NCBI RefSeq assembly: GCF_030285625.1
Contig: NZ_CP127294.1
Location: 3,730,001 to 3,794,000, forward strand
DNA length: 64,000 nt
Direction of reading: 5' to 3'
Source: Amycolatopsis sp. 2-15
GTDB lineage: Bacteria; Actinomycetota; Actinomycetes; Mycobacteriales; Pseudonocardiaceae
The notes under the pieces are model-generated. The model was not told the origin of the DNA. It was given only the letters and a program-made list of their open reading frames with translations, and searched no databases. A program made the position numbers and the translations under genes. Positions 52,423 through 60,258 of the stretch are shown here, one piece after another. Numbering within the stretch: the first letter of the stretch is position 1; each line of letters starts with the position of its first letter.

Positions 52423-52443
52423 GTTACAGATCATGAACGTATC
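52423..52443. promoter_or_regulatory. TetR-site candidate 5 (FrnE-like gene)
   Basis: GTTACA-N9-CGTATC; a wider reading gives GTTTCGTTAC and GTATCGAAAC as near-perfect inverted arms (9 of 10). Lies 24 bp upstream of the DsbA/FrnE-like gene. Confidence 0.6.
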
Positions 52444-52466
52444 GAAACAACACCAAGGAGGCCGGA

Positions 52467-53048
52467 ATGTCCGCGACCCCGACCGTGGAGCACTGGTTCG
52501 ATTTCCTCTGCCCCTTCTGCTACATCGCCCAGGACCGCAACCGGGTGCTCCGCGAACACGGCGTGGTGGTGAACGAACATCCGCTGCAGATCCACCCCGA
52601 GATCGGCCCCGGCGGCAGCCTGGCCGGCCCGCGCGTCGGCCCGACCTACGAGTTCCTCGCGCGCGAAGCCGAAGCCGCGGGCCTGCCCCTCGAATGGACG
52701 GACCGGATCGCCTACTCGTTGCCCGCACTGGGCGCATACACCACGCTCGACGACCCCGAAGTCGCCGACCGCTTCGCCGCATCCGTGTTCAACGCGTACT
52801 TCGGCGAGGGCCAGGACCTCGAATCGCGTGACCTGCTGCTGACGTTGACCGAGCGAGCCGGCGGCGACCCCGAGCTCGTCCGCGCCGCCTGGGAATCGGG
52901 CGAAGCGGACCGGGCCGTCGGCCGTTCGGCGATCCTCGCGTACGAGCACGGCGTCGAGGGCACTCCCGCCTGGGTGGCGGGCGGCCGGAGTTTCAGCGGG
53001 TTGCGGCCACGTGAATGGTTCGTGACGTGGGCTGGGTCTCTCGGCTGA
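52467..53048 (+). CDS. DsbA family oxidoreductase (FrnE / HCCA-isomerase-like)
   Basis: 193-residue cytosolic thioredoxin-fold protein: CPFC in FDFLCPFCYIAQ with the long helical insertion of the FrnE/2-hydroxychromene-2-carboxylate isomerase group, and cis-Pro region GVEGTPAWVAGG. The family includes disulfide isomerases, polyketide oxidative enzymes and glutathione-type isomerases of aromatic degradation. Last intact gene of the putative TetR regulon. Confidence 0.85.
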   Translation: MSATPTVEHWFDFLCPFCYIAQDRNRVLREHGVVVNEHPLQIHPEIGPGGSLAGPRVGPTYEFLAREAEAAGLPLEWTDRIAYSLPALGAYTTLDDPEVADRFAASVFNAYFGEGQDLESRDLLLTLTERAGGDPELVRAAWESGEADRAVGRSAILAYEHGVEGTPAWVAGGRSFSGLRPREWFVTWAGSLG

Positions 53049-53163
53049 ACCCAGGCCGTCCCACGATCCGTGTCACAAAGGTCTTCGCAGGTCAGCGCGG
53101 GTGATAATGTGCGGAAAAGATCACCCGCGCGGCCGATCGGTCCAGTCGGAAAGCCGCTCCACG

Positions 53164-53550
53164 ATGGTTTTGTTCGGCACGGGTGATTCGCTCACCTTCG
53201 CCTTCGACGAGTCCCGCCGGCTGCGCATCTCGGCGCCGGCCGACCAGCTGCCGTTGGCCGCCTTCCTCTACACCGACGCGCAGGCCGACGCCCACACTGT
53301 GGGGCAGCTCGTCGGCCTGCTCCGCCGAGCCCAGCGCGAAGCCAAGACCTGGCTTGGCAACGGCACTTCCGTGGCGTTCACCGCCGAGGGCGTCGTGCTC
53401 GAAAGCCTCTACGGCACCTGGCCGCCCACCGTCGTGCCGCAGCAAGTGTTCTTCACGGCGATCGAGCCCCTGCACCGTTTCCTGCTCGTGTCCGGCGCGC
53501 CCCGGCCGAAACGGGCATCACGCGCAAGGCCTCCGAATACCGCAACCTGA
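53164..53550 (+). CDS. Immunity-protein-like small protein
   Basis: 128 residues from the ATG at 53164 (an earlier ATG at 53107 is possible). Beta-rich opening (LTFAFDESRRLRIS), a helix, and TWLGNGTSVAFTAEGVVLES, which resembles UPF0231/YacL-type immunity proteins associated with polymorphic toxins. The last 20 residues are low-complexity and probably not original. Recognition is tentative and rests on pattern and on the toxin-like frame downstream. Confidence 0.45.
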   Translation: MVLFGTGDSLTFAFDESRRLRISAPADQLPLAAFLYTDAQADAHTVGQLVGLLRRAQREAKTWLGNGTSVAFTAEGVVLESLYGTWPPTVVPQQVFFTAIEPLHRFLLVSGAPRPKRASRARPPNTAT

Positions 53551-53768
53551 AAAACGGCCGCTTCTCCTTCGTCGACCACACCTACTTCCCGCCCGACTGG
53601 ACGCCCGAGGCCGTGTCCGCGGCCGGCACTGCCGCCTGGTCCTCGCCGGACGTCCTGCGCGACCCCGCCACGGGCGCGTGGTCCGGTTCCTTCGCCGACC
53701 TGGAGATCGCCGGCTACCACAACCCGGCGACGGGCGAGGTGCTCACGTATTTCCCTGTGCAGCACTGA
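53508..53768 (+). pseudogene. EndoU-like toxin tip, fragment without start
   Basis: An open frame with no start codon of its own encodes about 85 residues (ITRKASEYRNLKNGRFSFV, TYFPPDWTPEAVSAAG, GSFADLEIAGYHNPATGEVL) ending in a typical YFPVQH. The end resembles the C-terminal half of bacterial EndoU-type toxin domains in polymorphic toxin proteins; the catalytic His-containing part is missing. Overlaps the immunity-like gene in another frame. Likely an orphan displaced toxin cassette. Confidence 0.45.
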
Positions 53769-53791
53769 TCCGCATCCCTAGGCTCACGGCC

Positions 53792-54604
53792 ATGGCGGGC
53801 TGGGAGTGGGACGAATCGCTGTACTCGGGCAGCGCGGCTTACTACGCGAGAGGCCGCGTCGCCTATCCGCCCGCGCTCGCCCGCGCGATCGCCGACGCAC
53901 TGCAGCTCGACGGATCCGGCCGCCTGCTCGACGTCGGCTGCGGCCCGGGCTCCCTCACCCTGCACCTCGCCACTCACTTCGCCGAAGCCGTCGGCCTCGA
54001 CGCCGACCCCGACATGCTCGCCGAAGCCGCCCGGCTGGCCGCGGCGAAAGGAATCACCACCACCCGCTGGGCCCACGCGAAGGCCGAGGACCTGCCGGCC
54101 GGGCTCGGTACGTTCCGGCTCGTCACGTTCGCCCAGTCCTTCCACTGGCTCGACCGCCCCCGGGTCGCCGCGGCGGCGCGCGGAATGCTCGACCCCGGCG
54201 GCGCGTGCGTCCACGTGCATGCCACCACCCACCGCGGCACCACGTCCGCGTCGGCGCCACCCCACGAGCAGATCACCGAGCTCGTGCGCGGGTACTTCGG
54301 CGAACCCCGGCGCGCGGGCCGCGGTGTCCTCCCCGAAGGCACGGCCGGAGGGGAGCCGGAGATCTACCGCTCCGCCGGGTTCACCGGCCCCGAGCGGATC
54401 GCGGTACCCGGCCCCATTGTCGTCCGGGATGTCGACGACGTCGTCGCCACGGTGTTCTCGTTGTCGAGTTCCGCCCCGCACCTCTTCGGCGATCGCGTGG
54501 CCGCTTTCGAGTCCGAATTGCGCGGCCTTCTCGCCGCCGCCAACCCATCCGGAAAGTTCCGTGAGCAGATGCGCGAGTTCGTCGTCGATGTCTGGCGGCC
54601 GTGA
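53792..54604 (+). CDS. Class I SAM-dependent methyltransferase
   Basis: 270 residues with motif I LLDVGCGPGSLTLHLA, motif II acidic AVGLDADPDML, and motif III region FRLVTFAQSFHWLDRP. The AQSFHWLDR box is typical of the type-11 group of small-molecule methyltransferases. Start at the ATG at 53792, 24 nt after the toxin-fragment stop. Substrate unknown. Confidence 0.85.
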   Translation: MAGWEWDESLYSGSAAYYARGRVAYPPALARAIADALQLDGSGRLLDVGCGPGSLTLHLATHFAEAVGLDADPDMLAEAARLAAAKGITTTRWAHAKAEDLPAGLGTFRLVTFAQSFHWLDRPRVAAAARGMLDPGGACVHVHATTHRGTTSASAPPHEQITELVRGYFGEPRRAGRGVLPEGTAGGEPEIYRSAGFTGPERIAVPGPIVVRDVDDVVATVFSLSSSAPHLFGDRVAAFESELRGLLAAANPSGKFREQMREFVVDVWRP

Positions 54605-54942
54605 AATCAGGCGAGGTTGTCACACCAACGGGTGGTTTCTTCGACGATCACTCCGAGGAGCACCGCGTGTCTCCGAACGAGCGGCCAGGATCCCCGCCCC
54701 GCAGGCGAAGTGGACGAAACCGGCCGCACCTCGCTGACCACGGGGAATCGTCGCGAAGGGGTGAATTTCCCTAGTCCCCCTAATGGGGCGGGACCCGAAA
54801 TCCCTAACGCCGATGCGCCGAACCCCCGGGGTGGCCCCCGATGGCCACCGAACGGCGGCGTCCTATCTTCGTCCCGAACCCCTTCGACTTCGCGGCATGC
54901 CCACGACGGCCGAATCAATCAGTGCACAGGAGACAACAGACT
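54605..54942. other. Intergenic with TetR-like C-terminal relic and IniB-gene promoter
   Basis: Just after the methyltransferase, the minus strand (stop at 54607) reads LVRRHAVLLGVIVEETTRWC, plausibly the last residues of a lost TetR-type or similar helical protein. The region to 54942 is the leader of the IniB-like gene and contains CCCTA-rich blocks around 54770 and 54802. The ribosome-binding site is CAGGAGAC. Confidence 0.4.
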
Positions 54943-56061
54943 ATGGACGCGGTGCAGAACCTGCACGAATTCGCCATGACCCTGCTGAGCAACCCGCAGG
55001 CCGCGGCTGCCTACGCCGCCAACCCGCAGGGCCTGCTCGACGCTGCTGGCCTGGCCGACGTTTCGCCGGCCGATGTGCAGGACATCATGCCGCTGCTGAC
55101 CGACATGGCCCCGGTGGCCGCCGCGCCGAGCCTGCCGGTCTTCGGCAACGTGCTCGCGCACGCGGCCGGCGAGCGCGCCGACCTGCCGAACGTGACCGGC
55201 CTGGCGAGCGGCCTGCCGAACCTGAGCGGCGTGTTCGAGACCGTCAGCGACGTCGCGGACTCGACCGGCCTCAACACCCTCACCCACGGCACGCTGGGCG
55301 AGGTCTCGCACGTCGTCGACGGCGTGGCCGGTGCGGTCAACGGTGTCCCGATCGCCGGCCCGGTCGTGGCCGCCGGTGCGATCGACCTCGAGAACACCGT
55401 GAGCGCGGTGGGTGAGCACCTCTTCGACGGCAAGCTCGTGGGCTCCGCGGTCGACGCCACCACGAACCACCTGGGCGACGCCCTCATGCCGCAGGCCGCG
55501 GTGGCCGCGATCGCCGGTGTCCCGGCGGTCGGCGGCCCGGTCTCGGGTCTCGTCGAGGACGTCCGCGTCACCGGCGCCGGCCTGCTCGGCCACGTCAACG
55601 AGGCCATCGGCTCCACCCCGGTCGGCGCCGCGCTGAACGGCGACGAGCGCGCCGACTTCGGTGCCGCGGGCGACCTGTCGCACACGCTGGACCACGTCGT
55701 CCCGGCCGCGGCCGCCGTTCCGGCGCTGCCGGCCCTCCCGGCGGTTCCGGGTGTCCCGGCCGTCCCGGCGCTGCCGGCCGTCCCGAACGTGACCGGCGTC
55801 GTCGGCTCCGTGACCCACACCCTGTCGGCCGCCGCGCCGCAGGCCCCGGTCGCGGGCGACACCGTGCACCACGTGCTCGACACCGTCGGCCAGGCCGACA
55901 CCGCGGGCATCCAGCACACGCCGATCGCCGACGTCGCGGACGCGACCCACACGGGCTCGCCGCTGGGTGGCGTCGAGACGCACGCGCAGGACCTGGTCCA
56001 CGGCCTCGACCTGCACACCGCGACCGACGCGCTCGGCCACCTGCCGCTGCTCGGTCACTGA
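54943..56061 (+). CDS. IniB N-terminal domain-containing, Ala/Val/Pro-rich protein
   Basis: 372 residues. The first 50 match the IniB N-terminal domain (LHEFAMTLLSNPQAAAAYAA, GLADVSPADVQDIMPLL). The rest is low-complexity, rich in Ala, Val, Gly and Pro, with a repeat stretch of V-P-A-L-P units near residues 260-285 and no signal peptide. IniB is the isoniazid-induced envelope-stress protein of mycobacteria, function unresolved. Strong codon bias and a strong terminator suggest high expression. Monocistronic. Confidence 0.85.
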   Translation: MDAVQNLHEFAMTLLSNPQAAAAYAANPQGLLDAAGLADVSPADVQDIMPLLTDMAPVAAAPSLPVFGNVLAHAAGERADLPNVTGLASGLPNLSGVFETVSDVADSTGLNTLTHGTLGEVSHVVDGVAGAVNGVPIAGPVVAAGAIDLENTVSAVGEHLFDGKLVGSAVDATTNHLGDALMPQAAVAAIAGVPAVGGPVSGLVEDVRVTGAGLLGHVNEAIGSTPVGAALNGDERADFGAAGDLSHTLDHVVPAAAAVPALPALPAVPGVPAVPALPAVPNVTGVVGSVTHTLSAAAPQAPVAGDTVHHVLDTVGQADTAGIQHTPIADVADATHTGSPLGGVETHAQDLVHGLDLHTATDALGHLPLLGH

Positions 56062-56081
56062 GTTCGACCGCTCCAACCGAA

Positions 56082-56116
56082 AACAGGCCCGGACCGGTTG
56101 GTCCGGGCCTGTTTTT
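56082..56116 (+). terminator. Rho-independent terminator
   Basis: 14-bp perfect stem: AACAGGCCCGGACC (56082-56095), loop GGTT, GGTCCGGGCCTGTT (56100-56113), followed by T-rich TTTG. Ends the IniB-like transcript. Confidence 0.92.
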
Positions 56117-56152
56117 GTGTCTAAGAAGGACCGTGTCCACAAAGGACCGTGC

Positions 56153-56758
56153 TCACGAAGGCGAATCCGCGTGCGTCCGCCGGTAATGGCGTGCCACCCG
56201 CGCCCGGTTGCCGCAGATGTTGCCCGTGCACCACTGCCGCCGCTTCGTCTCCGCGACGAACAGCATCGAGCACGCGGGGTTCGCGCAGCGGCGCAGTTTC
56301 TCCAGCTGCGCCGGCGAAGACAGCAGCTCGATCGCCTCGGTGGCGATCGAGGCCAGCGCCGCGTTGCCGCCGTGTTCGGTGTGCCAGCGCGTGGCCGCGG
56401 TGAGCGTGCCTTCGGCGTCTTCCGCCAGCCGCAGGCTTCGCGGCACGGCCGAGGCGAACGCGTTGAGGTCCTCGATCGAAACGGCCTGCGGCGCCCGCGT
56501 CTCCAAGTGTGACTCCAGCAGGTCGCGGATCGCCGCGCGCAGTCGTCGGGTCGCCGCCGCGGCGGGGACGCTCGCCTCGGGCAGCCGGGGCAGCTGCAGC
56601 CGCCACCAGGTCTCGTACCCGTCCGTCGGTTTGATCAGGTCGACGGCGGGGTCCACCGCCGTCATGAGGGTGTCGGCGAGGTCGAGGGCCACGAGCGGCT
56701 CGCCGCCCATCGGGAACCCGGCTGCCTGCACGTCCTCGAGGGTCGGTCCGGCGGTCAT
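56153..56758 (-). CDS. CGNR zinc finger / ABATE domain regulator
   Basis: 201 residues: N-terminal ABATE ligand-binding domain (GGEPLVALDLADTL, WHTEHGGNAALA) and C-terminal CGNR zinc finger (CANPACSMLFV, QWCTGNICGNRARVARHYRR). Thought to be transcription factors that sense small molecules. Divergent from an MFS exporter across a GTAACC inverted repeat, the layout of a resistance gene pair. 60% or more alike by eye to the paralogue at 59540. Confidence 0.87.
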   Translation of the reverse strand: MTAGPTLEDVQAAGFPMGGEPLVALDLADTLMTAVDPAVDLIKPTDGYETWWRLQLPRLPEASVPAAAATRRLRAAIRDLLESHLETRAPQAVSIEDLNAFASAVPRSLRLAEDAEGTLTAATRWHTEHGGNAALASIATEAIELLSSPAQLEKLRRCANPACSMLFVAETKRRQWCTGNICGNRARVARHYRRTHADSPS

Positions 56759-56807
56759 GGCTCCACGATATCCGTCACACCGTCGCGGGGTGGTCAGGGC
56801 GCCGTTA

Positions 56808-56827
56808 GTAACCCATACTGAGGTTAC
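56808..56827. promoter_or_regulatory. Inverted repeat between CGNR gene and MFS gene
   Basis: GTAACC-N8-GGTTAC at 56808-56827, 19 bp upstream of the MFS start. Likely operator of the divergent CGNR regulator (inference). Confidence 0.65.
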
Positions 56828-56845
56828 CAATACGCTGGAGGTGTC

Positions 56846-58003
56846 ATGAGGCCGTGGGCCAGGGTCGGCGCGGCGGTGCTCGCGGTCGGCTGGGGCGCGA
56901 ACCAGTTCTCGCCGCTGCTCATCGTCTACCGCGACCAGGAGCACCTCTCGCCGACGATCGTCACGGCGATCTTCGGTGCGTACGTGGTCGGGCTGATCCC
57001 GGCCCTGCTGCTGGGCGCGCGGTTCTCCGACCGGCTCGGGCGCCGCCGCGTGATGCGTCCGGTGCTGGTGCTTTCCGCGCTGGCTTCGGTGATCCTGTTG
57101 TTCGGCGCCGGGTCGACGTGGGTGCTGGCGCTCGGCCGGCTCGTCGCGGGAGTCGCTTCGGGTGCCGCGTTCGGGCCGGGCAGCGCGTGGATCAAGGAGC
57201 TTTCCACGGACGCCGGCCCGGGTGCGGGTGCGCGCCGGGCTGCGATTTCGCTGTCGGTCGGGTTCGGGAGCGGGCCGCTGGTCGCCGGGATCCTCGCGCA
57301 GTGGCTGCCGGCGCCGGCCGTGGTGCCGTACCTGGTGCACATCGCGGTGACGGTGGTGGTCGGCGTGCTGGCGTGGCACGTCCCGGAAACCGTGACGGCC
57401 GCGGCTTCTCCGGGAGAGCGGCGGCGCGAGATCAAGCACGCCTTGACCAGCCCGGAGTTCCTCCGCCGGATCGTCCCGAGCGCGCCGCTGGTGTTCGGCG
57501 TGGCGACCACGAGTTTCGCCGTGCTGCCGACGTTGTTGCCCGCGCCGGTCGCGCCCGTGGCGAGCAGCGGTGTGATCGCGGGGCTGACCTTGGGCAGCGG
57601 GCTGCTCGTCCAGCCCGTGGCCCGCGCTCTGGAACGGCGGCGCAGTCCACTGGTGCTGACGTGCGGCCTCGGCCTGACCACGGCGGGGTTCCTGCTCGCC
57701 GCGTTGTCGACGGAGCTGGGGCAGGCTCTCCTGACGCTCCCCGCGGCCGTGGTGCTGGGCGCTGCGTACGGGATGCTGCTGGTCGGCGGGCTCAGCCGTG
57801 TCGAGGCCCTGGCGGAGGCGGCCGATCTCGCGGGCGTGACGGCGGTTTTCTACTGCCTGGCCTACCTCGGTTTCGCGGCGCCGTACCTGTTCGCGGCGGT
57901 CGACGTCGTCATCCCGGCGCCGGTGGCCTTCGTGGTCGCCGCCGGAGTGAGCGTGGTGCTGGTCGTCGTCACCGCGCCCTTCCCCGCTCGCGCGGCGCAG
58001 TGA
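56846..58003 (+). CDS. MFS transporter
   Basis: 385 residues with about 12 helices and the loop 2-3 motif GARFSDRLGRRRVMRP. Efflux of a small hydrophobic compound is the usual role in this size class. Flanked by two CGNR regulators: one divergent, one overlapping its stop by 4 nt (GTGA). Confidence 0.88.
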   Translation: MRPWARVGAAVLAVGWGANQFSPLLIVYRDQEHLSPTIVTAIFGAYVVGLIPALLLGARFSDRLGRRRVMRPVLVLSALASVILLFGAGSTWVLALGRLVAGVASGAAFGPGSAWIKELSTDAGPGAGARRAAISLSVGFGSGPLVAGILAQWLPAPAVVPYLVHIAVTVVVGVLAWHVPETVTAAASPGERRREIKHALTSPEFLRRIVPSAPLVFGVATTSFAVLPTLLPAPVAPVASSGVIAGLTLGSGLLVQPVARALERRRSPLVLTCGLGLTTAGFLLAALSTELGQALLTLPAAVVLGAAYGMLLVGGLSRVEALAEAADLAGVTAVFYCLAYLGFAAPYLFAAVDVVIPAPVAFVVAAGVSVVLVVVTAPFPARAAQ

Positions 58004-58614
58004 TCGCGGTGACCCAGCCCCGTGTCCGCGTGACCGCCCAGCTCAAGGAACTCCGATTCGACGCCGGTTCCCGCGCCCTCGACCTCGTCGCCACCCTGGG
58101 GCGCCGCCCGACCGCGGCCATCGAACGCCTCGGGGACACCACCCGCCTCGACGCGTGGGCCACCGGCGTCGGCCTGCCGCTGCTCCCGGGCGAGGCGACC
58201 GACGCCGCCCTGTCCGACGCGCAACGCTTGCGGGAGGCCGTGTTCCGCGTGGTCACGGACGTGCTGGCCGATGCCCCGGTAGACCCCGCCGCGGCGGCGA
58301 CGGTCGAGGCTTACGCCGTCCTCGTCACGGCACCTCCGCGGCTGGAACTGGCTGCCGACGGCCGTCTGGCTTCGGGGCCTCGCCTGCGCACGTCCGCCGA
58401 GCTGCTGGCCACCGTCGCCCGCGACGCCGTCGACATCGTCACCGACCCGGCCCGCCGGACCCACCTGCGCACCTGCGACTCACCCGTGTGCCGCATGCTC
58501 TTCCTCGACCCGCCCGGCGGCCGCCCGCGCCGCTGGTGCTCCATGCGGCGCTGCGGCAACAGCAGCAAAGCGGCGGCCTTCCGGGAGCGGTCTGTGTCTA
58601 CTGTGGACTCTTAA
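58000..58614 (+). CDS. CGNR zinc finger protein, co-translated with MFS
   Basis: 204 residues: diverged ABATE-like domain (FDAGSRALDLVATLG) and a CGNR finger CDSPVCRMLFLD then RRWCSMRRCGNSSKAAAFRE. More distant from the other two CGNR proteins and shorter in the ligand domain. GTG start in the MFS stop. Stop overlaps the convergent PNPOx-like gene by 4 nt. Confidence 0.82.
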   Translation: MIAVTQPRVRVTAQLKELRFDAGSRALDLVATLGRRPTAAIERLGDTTRLDAWATGVGLPLLPGEATDAALSDAQRLREAVFRVVTDVLADAPVDPAAAATVEAYAVLVTAPPRLELAADGRLASGPRLRTSAELLATVARDAVDIVTDPARRTHLRTCDSPVCRMLFLDPPGGRPRRWCSMRRCGNSSKAAAFRERSVSTVDS

Positions 58615-59528
58615 GCCGTCACCCGGGGGTTGTGCGGCGAAGGCACCACGTCCGACGCGTGCAGCGGCACTCCGGTGCGCGACACCACGCGGGTCGGGTG
58701 GAAGCGGACGCGGCGGCCCGTGGCGTCGTCCTCGCCGGCAGTGCCCGGGGCGACCCATTCGAGCGCGGCGGTGCCGGTCAGCTGCAGGGTGGTGCCGGTG
58801 GTGAAGTCGACGAACAGCAGTGACGCCTCGGGGTCGGTGGTGATGTTGCCGAGGCTGTTGAACAGGTTGTTGCCCGCGTAGTCCGGCCACCACACGTCGT
58901 CGCCGTCGAGGCGGACGAAGCCGGGCTCGCCGCCCTTGTGGGACGAGTCGGCGCCGCGCGTCGGGTGGATCGTGCCGAGGAAAAACGTGTCCGCGCGGCG
59001 GATGAGGGCGCGCTGGGTATCGGTCAGGGCGTCCGACCGTTCGACGGCGGCCGGCGCCGGCTCGGGGTCGATCTCCAGCCGGCGCTGCTGGATGTAGGAC
59101 GGGCAGTTGCCGTAGGCCTGCTCCACGTCGAGGAGGAACCCGCCCTCGGCCGCGGCCACGACGGTGCCGTTCACCCGCAACCGGCGCCTGGTCGCGAACT
59201 CGACGGCGATCAGGCCGGCCGGCTCGGCGGTGGGCAGCTCGTGCAGGGGATCGCCGGCGCCGGGGCGCGTGTGCACGACCAGGGTCGTGTCGAAACCCTC
59301 CAGGAACCCGGCCGGTCCGAGCAGGGGAGACGTCCACAGTGTCCCGTCGGAGTCGCGCGCCGTGACGGCCGCGAACTCGCGTTGCGCGAGGAAACCCTCG
59401 GCGCCGCGGCTCAGCTGAGCGGGCGCGAGCATGCCTTCGAGGCGGGCCGTTTCGAACTCGAGCCCGGCCTGCCGTTGCACACTCAGCTCACCGCTGTGGA
59501 ACCCGGCGACGATCGGCTGCGTGGTCAT
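58611..59528 (-). CDS. Pyridoxamine 5'-phosphate oxidase family flavoprotein
   Basis: 305 residues, split-barrel FMN fold: RDSDGTLWTSPLLGPAGFLE, VNGTVVAAAEGGFLLDVEQA, and LTDTQRALIRRADTFFLGTI preceding a second half PGFVRLDGDDVWWPDYAGNN. Two-domain members often couple to ferredoxin reductases. ATG 11 nt downstream of the CGNR gene stop (59540), so the two form an operon: regulator then flavoenzyme. Confidence 0.85.
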   Translation of the reverse strand: MTTQPIVAGFHSGELSVQRQAGLEFETARLEGMLAPAQLSRGAEGFLAQREFAAVTARDSDGTLWTSPLLGPAGFLEGFDTTLVVHTRPGAGDPLHELPTAEPAGLIAVEFATRRRLRVNGTVVAAAEGGFLLDVEQAYGNCPSYIQQRRLEIDPEPAPAAVERSDALTDTQRALIRRADTFFLGTIHPTRGADSSHKGGEPGFVRLDGDDVWWPDYAGNNLFNSLGNITTDPEASLLFVDFTTGTTLQLTGTAALEWVAPGTAGEDDATGRRVRFHPTRVVSRTGVPLHASDVVPSPHNPRVTA

Positions 59529-59539
59529 GGTGTGCCCTC

Positions 59540-60142
59540 TCATCCGGCTTGCTGGTCGTGGGTTCGGCGGTAGTGACGGGCGACCCGCACGCGGTTCCCG
59601 CAGACGTTGCCCGCGCACCATTGGCGACGCCGGTTCGTGGCGAGGAACAACATCGTGCAGTCGGGGTTCGCGCAGCGGCGCAGCCGGGCGAGGCGGGCGG
59701 GGTCGGCGAAGAGCTCGATCGTCTCCCGGGCGATGGCCGCGAGCGCGACGTTGCCGCCGTGCTCGCTGTGCCAGCGCGTGTGCGTCTCCCAGGCTTCGTG
59801 CGCTTCGAGCCGCGGGCTGGTCGGCACGGCCGCCGCGACCGCGTTGACCTCCTCGAGCGAAGCCGGCGCGGCCCCGCGGCCGTCGAGGTGCGCTTCCAGC
59901 AGGTCGCGGATCGCGGACCGCAGCCGGCGGGTGGGCACGAGCTCCGGTGCCGCCGACCCCGGCAGACGTCGCAGCTCCAGCTGCCACCAGATCGCGCTGC
60001 GCTCGGGTGAGGCGAGGAGGTCGCCGTCGCCCGGCTCCGTCTCGGCCGCGAGCGTGTCGGCGAGATCCAGCGCGACCAGCGGCTCGCCGCCCATGGGGAA
60101 GCCCGCCCGTTGCATGTCCTCCAGGCTGACACTACTGCTCAT
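59540..60142 (-). CDS. CGNR zinc finger / ABATE domain regulator
   Basis: 200 residues, close paralogue of the protein at 56153 (shared FPMGGEPLVALDLADTL, WHSEHGGNVALAAIA, RRQWCAGNVCGNRVRVARHY). I start at the ATG at 60142 (MSSSVSLEDM), matching the paralogue; the earlier frame adds 12 unsupported residues. Divergent from the DUF427 gene with a 10-bp-arm inverted repeat between. Probably self- and neighbour-regulating. Confidence 0.87.
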   Translation of the reverse strand: MSSSVSLEDMQRAGFPMGGEPLVALDLADTLAAETEPGDGDLLASPERSAIWWQLELRRLPGSAAPELVPTRRLRSAIRDLLEAHLDGRGAAPASLEEVNAVAAAVPTSPRLEAHEAWETHTRWHSEHGGNVALAAIARETIELFADPARLARLRRCANPDCTMLFLATNRRRQWCAGNVCGNRVRVARHYRRTHDQQAG

Positions 60143-60206
60143 GGAACGAGTGTACGCATTAGCCATGGGCGTCGACAAGGTTCTGAAGAGGCCTTGTGCT
60201 CGTCAA

Positions 60207-60239
60207 GCTAACGGATATACAGTCTGCGAATCCGTTAGC
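60207..60239. promoter_or_regulatory. Inverted repeat with 10-bp arms (CGNR operator candidate)
   Basis: GCTAACGGAT (60207-60216) and ATCCGTTAGC (60230-60239) are perfect inverses with a 13-nt spacer, 20 bp upstream of the DUF427 start. AT-rich flanks suggest it overlaps the promoter. Confidence 0.75.
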
Positions 60240-60258
60240 TAGAAGGAAGGCGAAAGTC

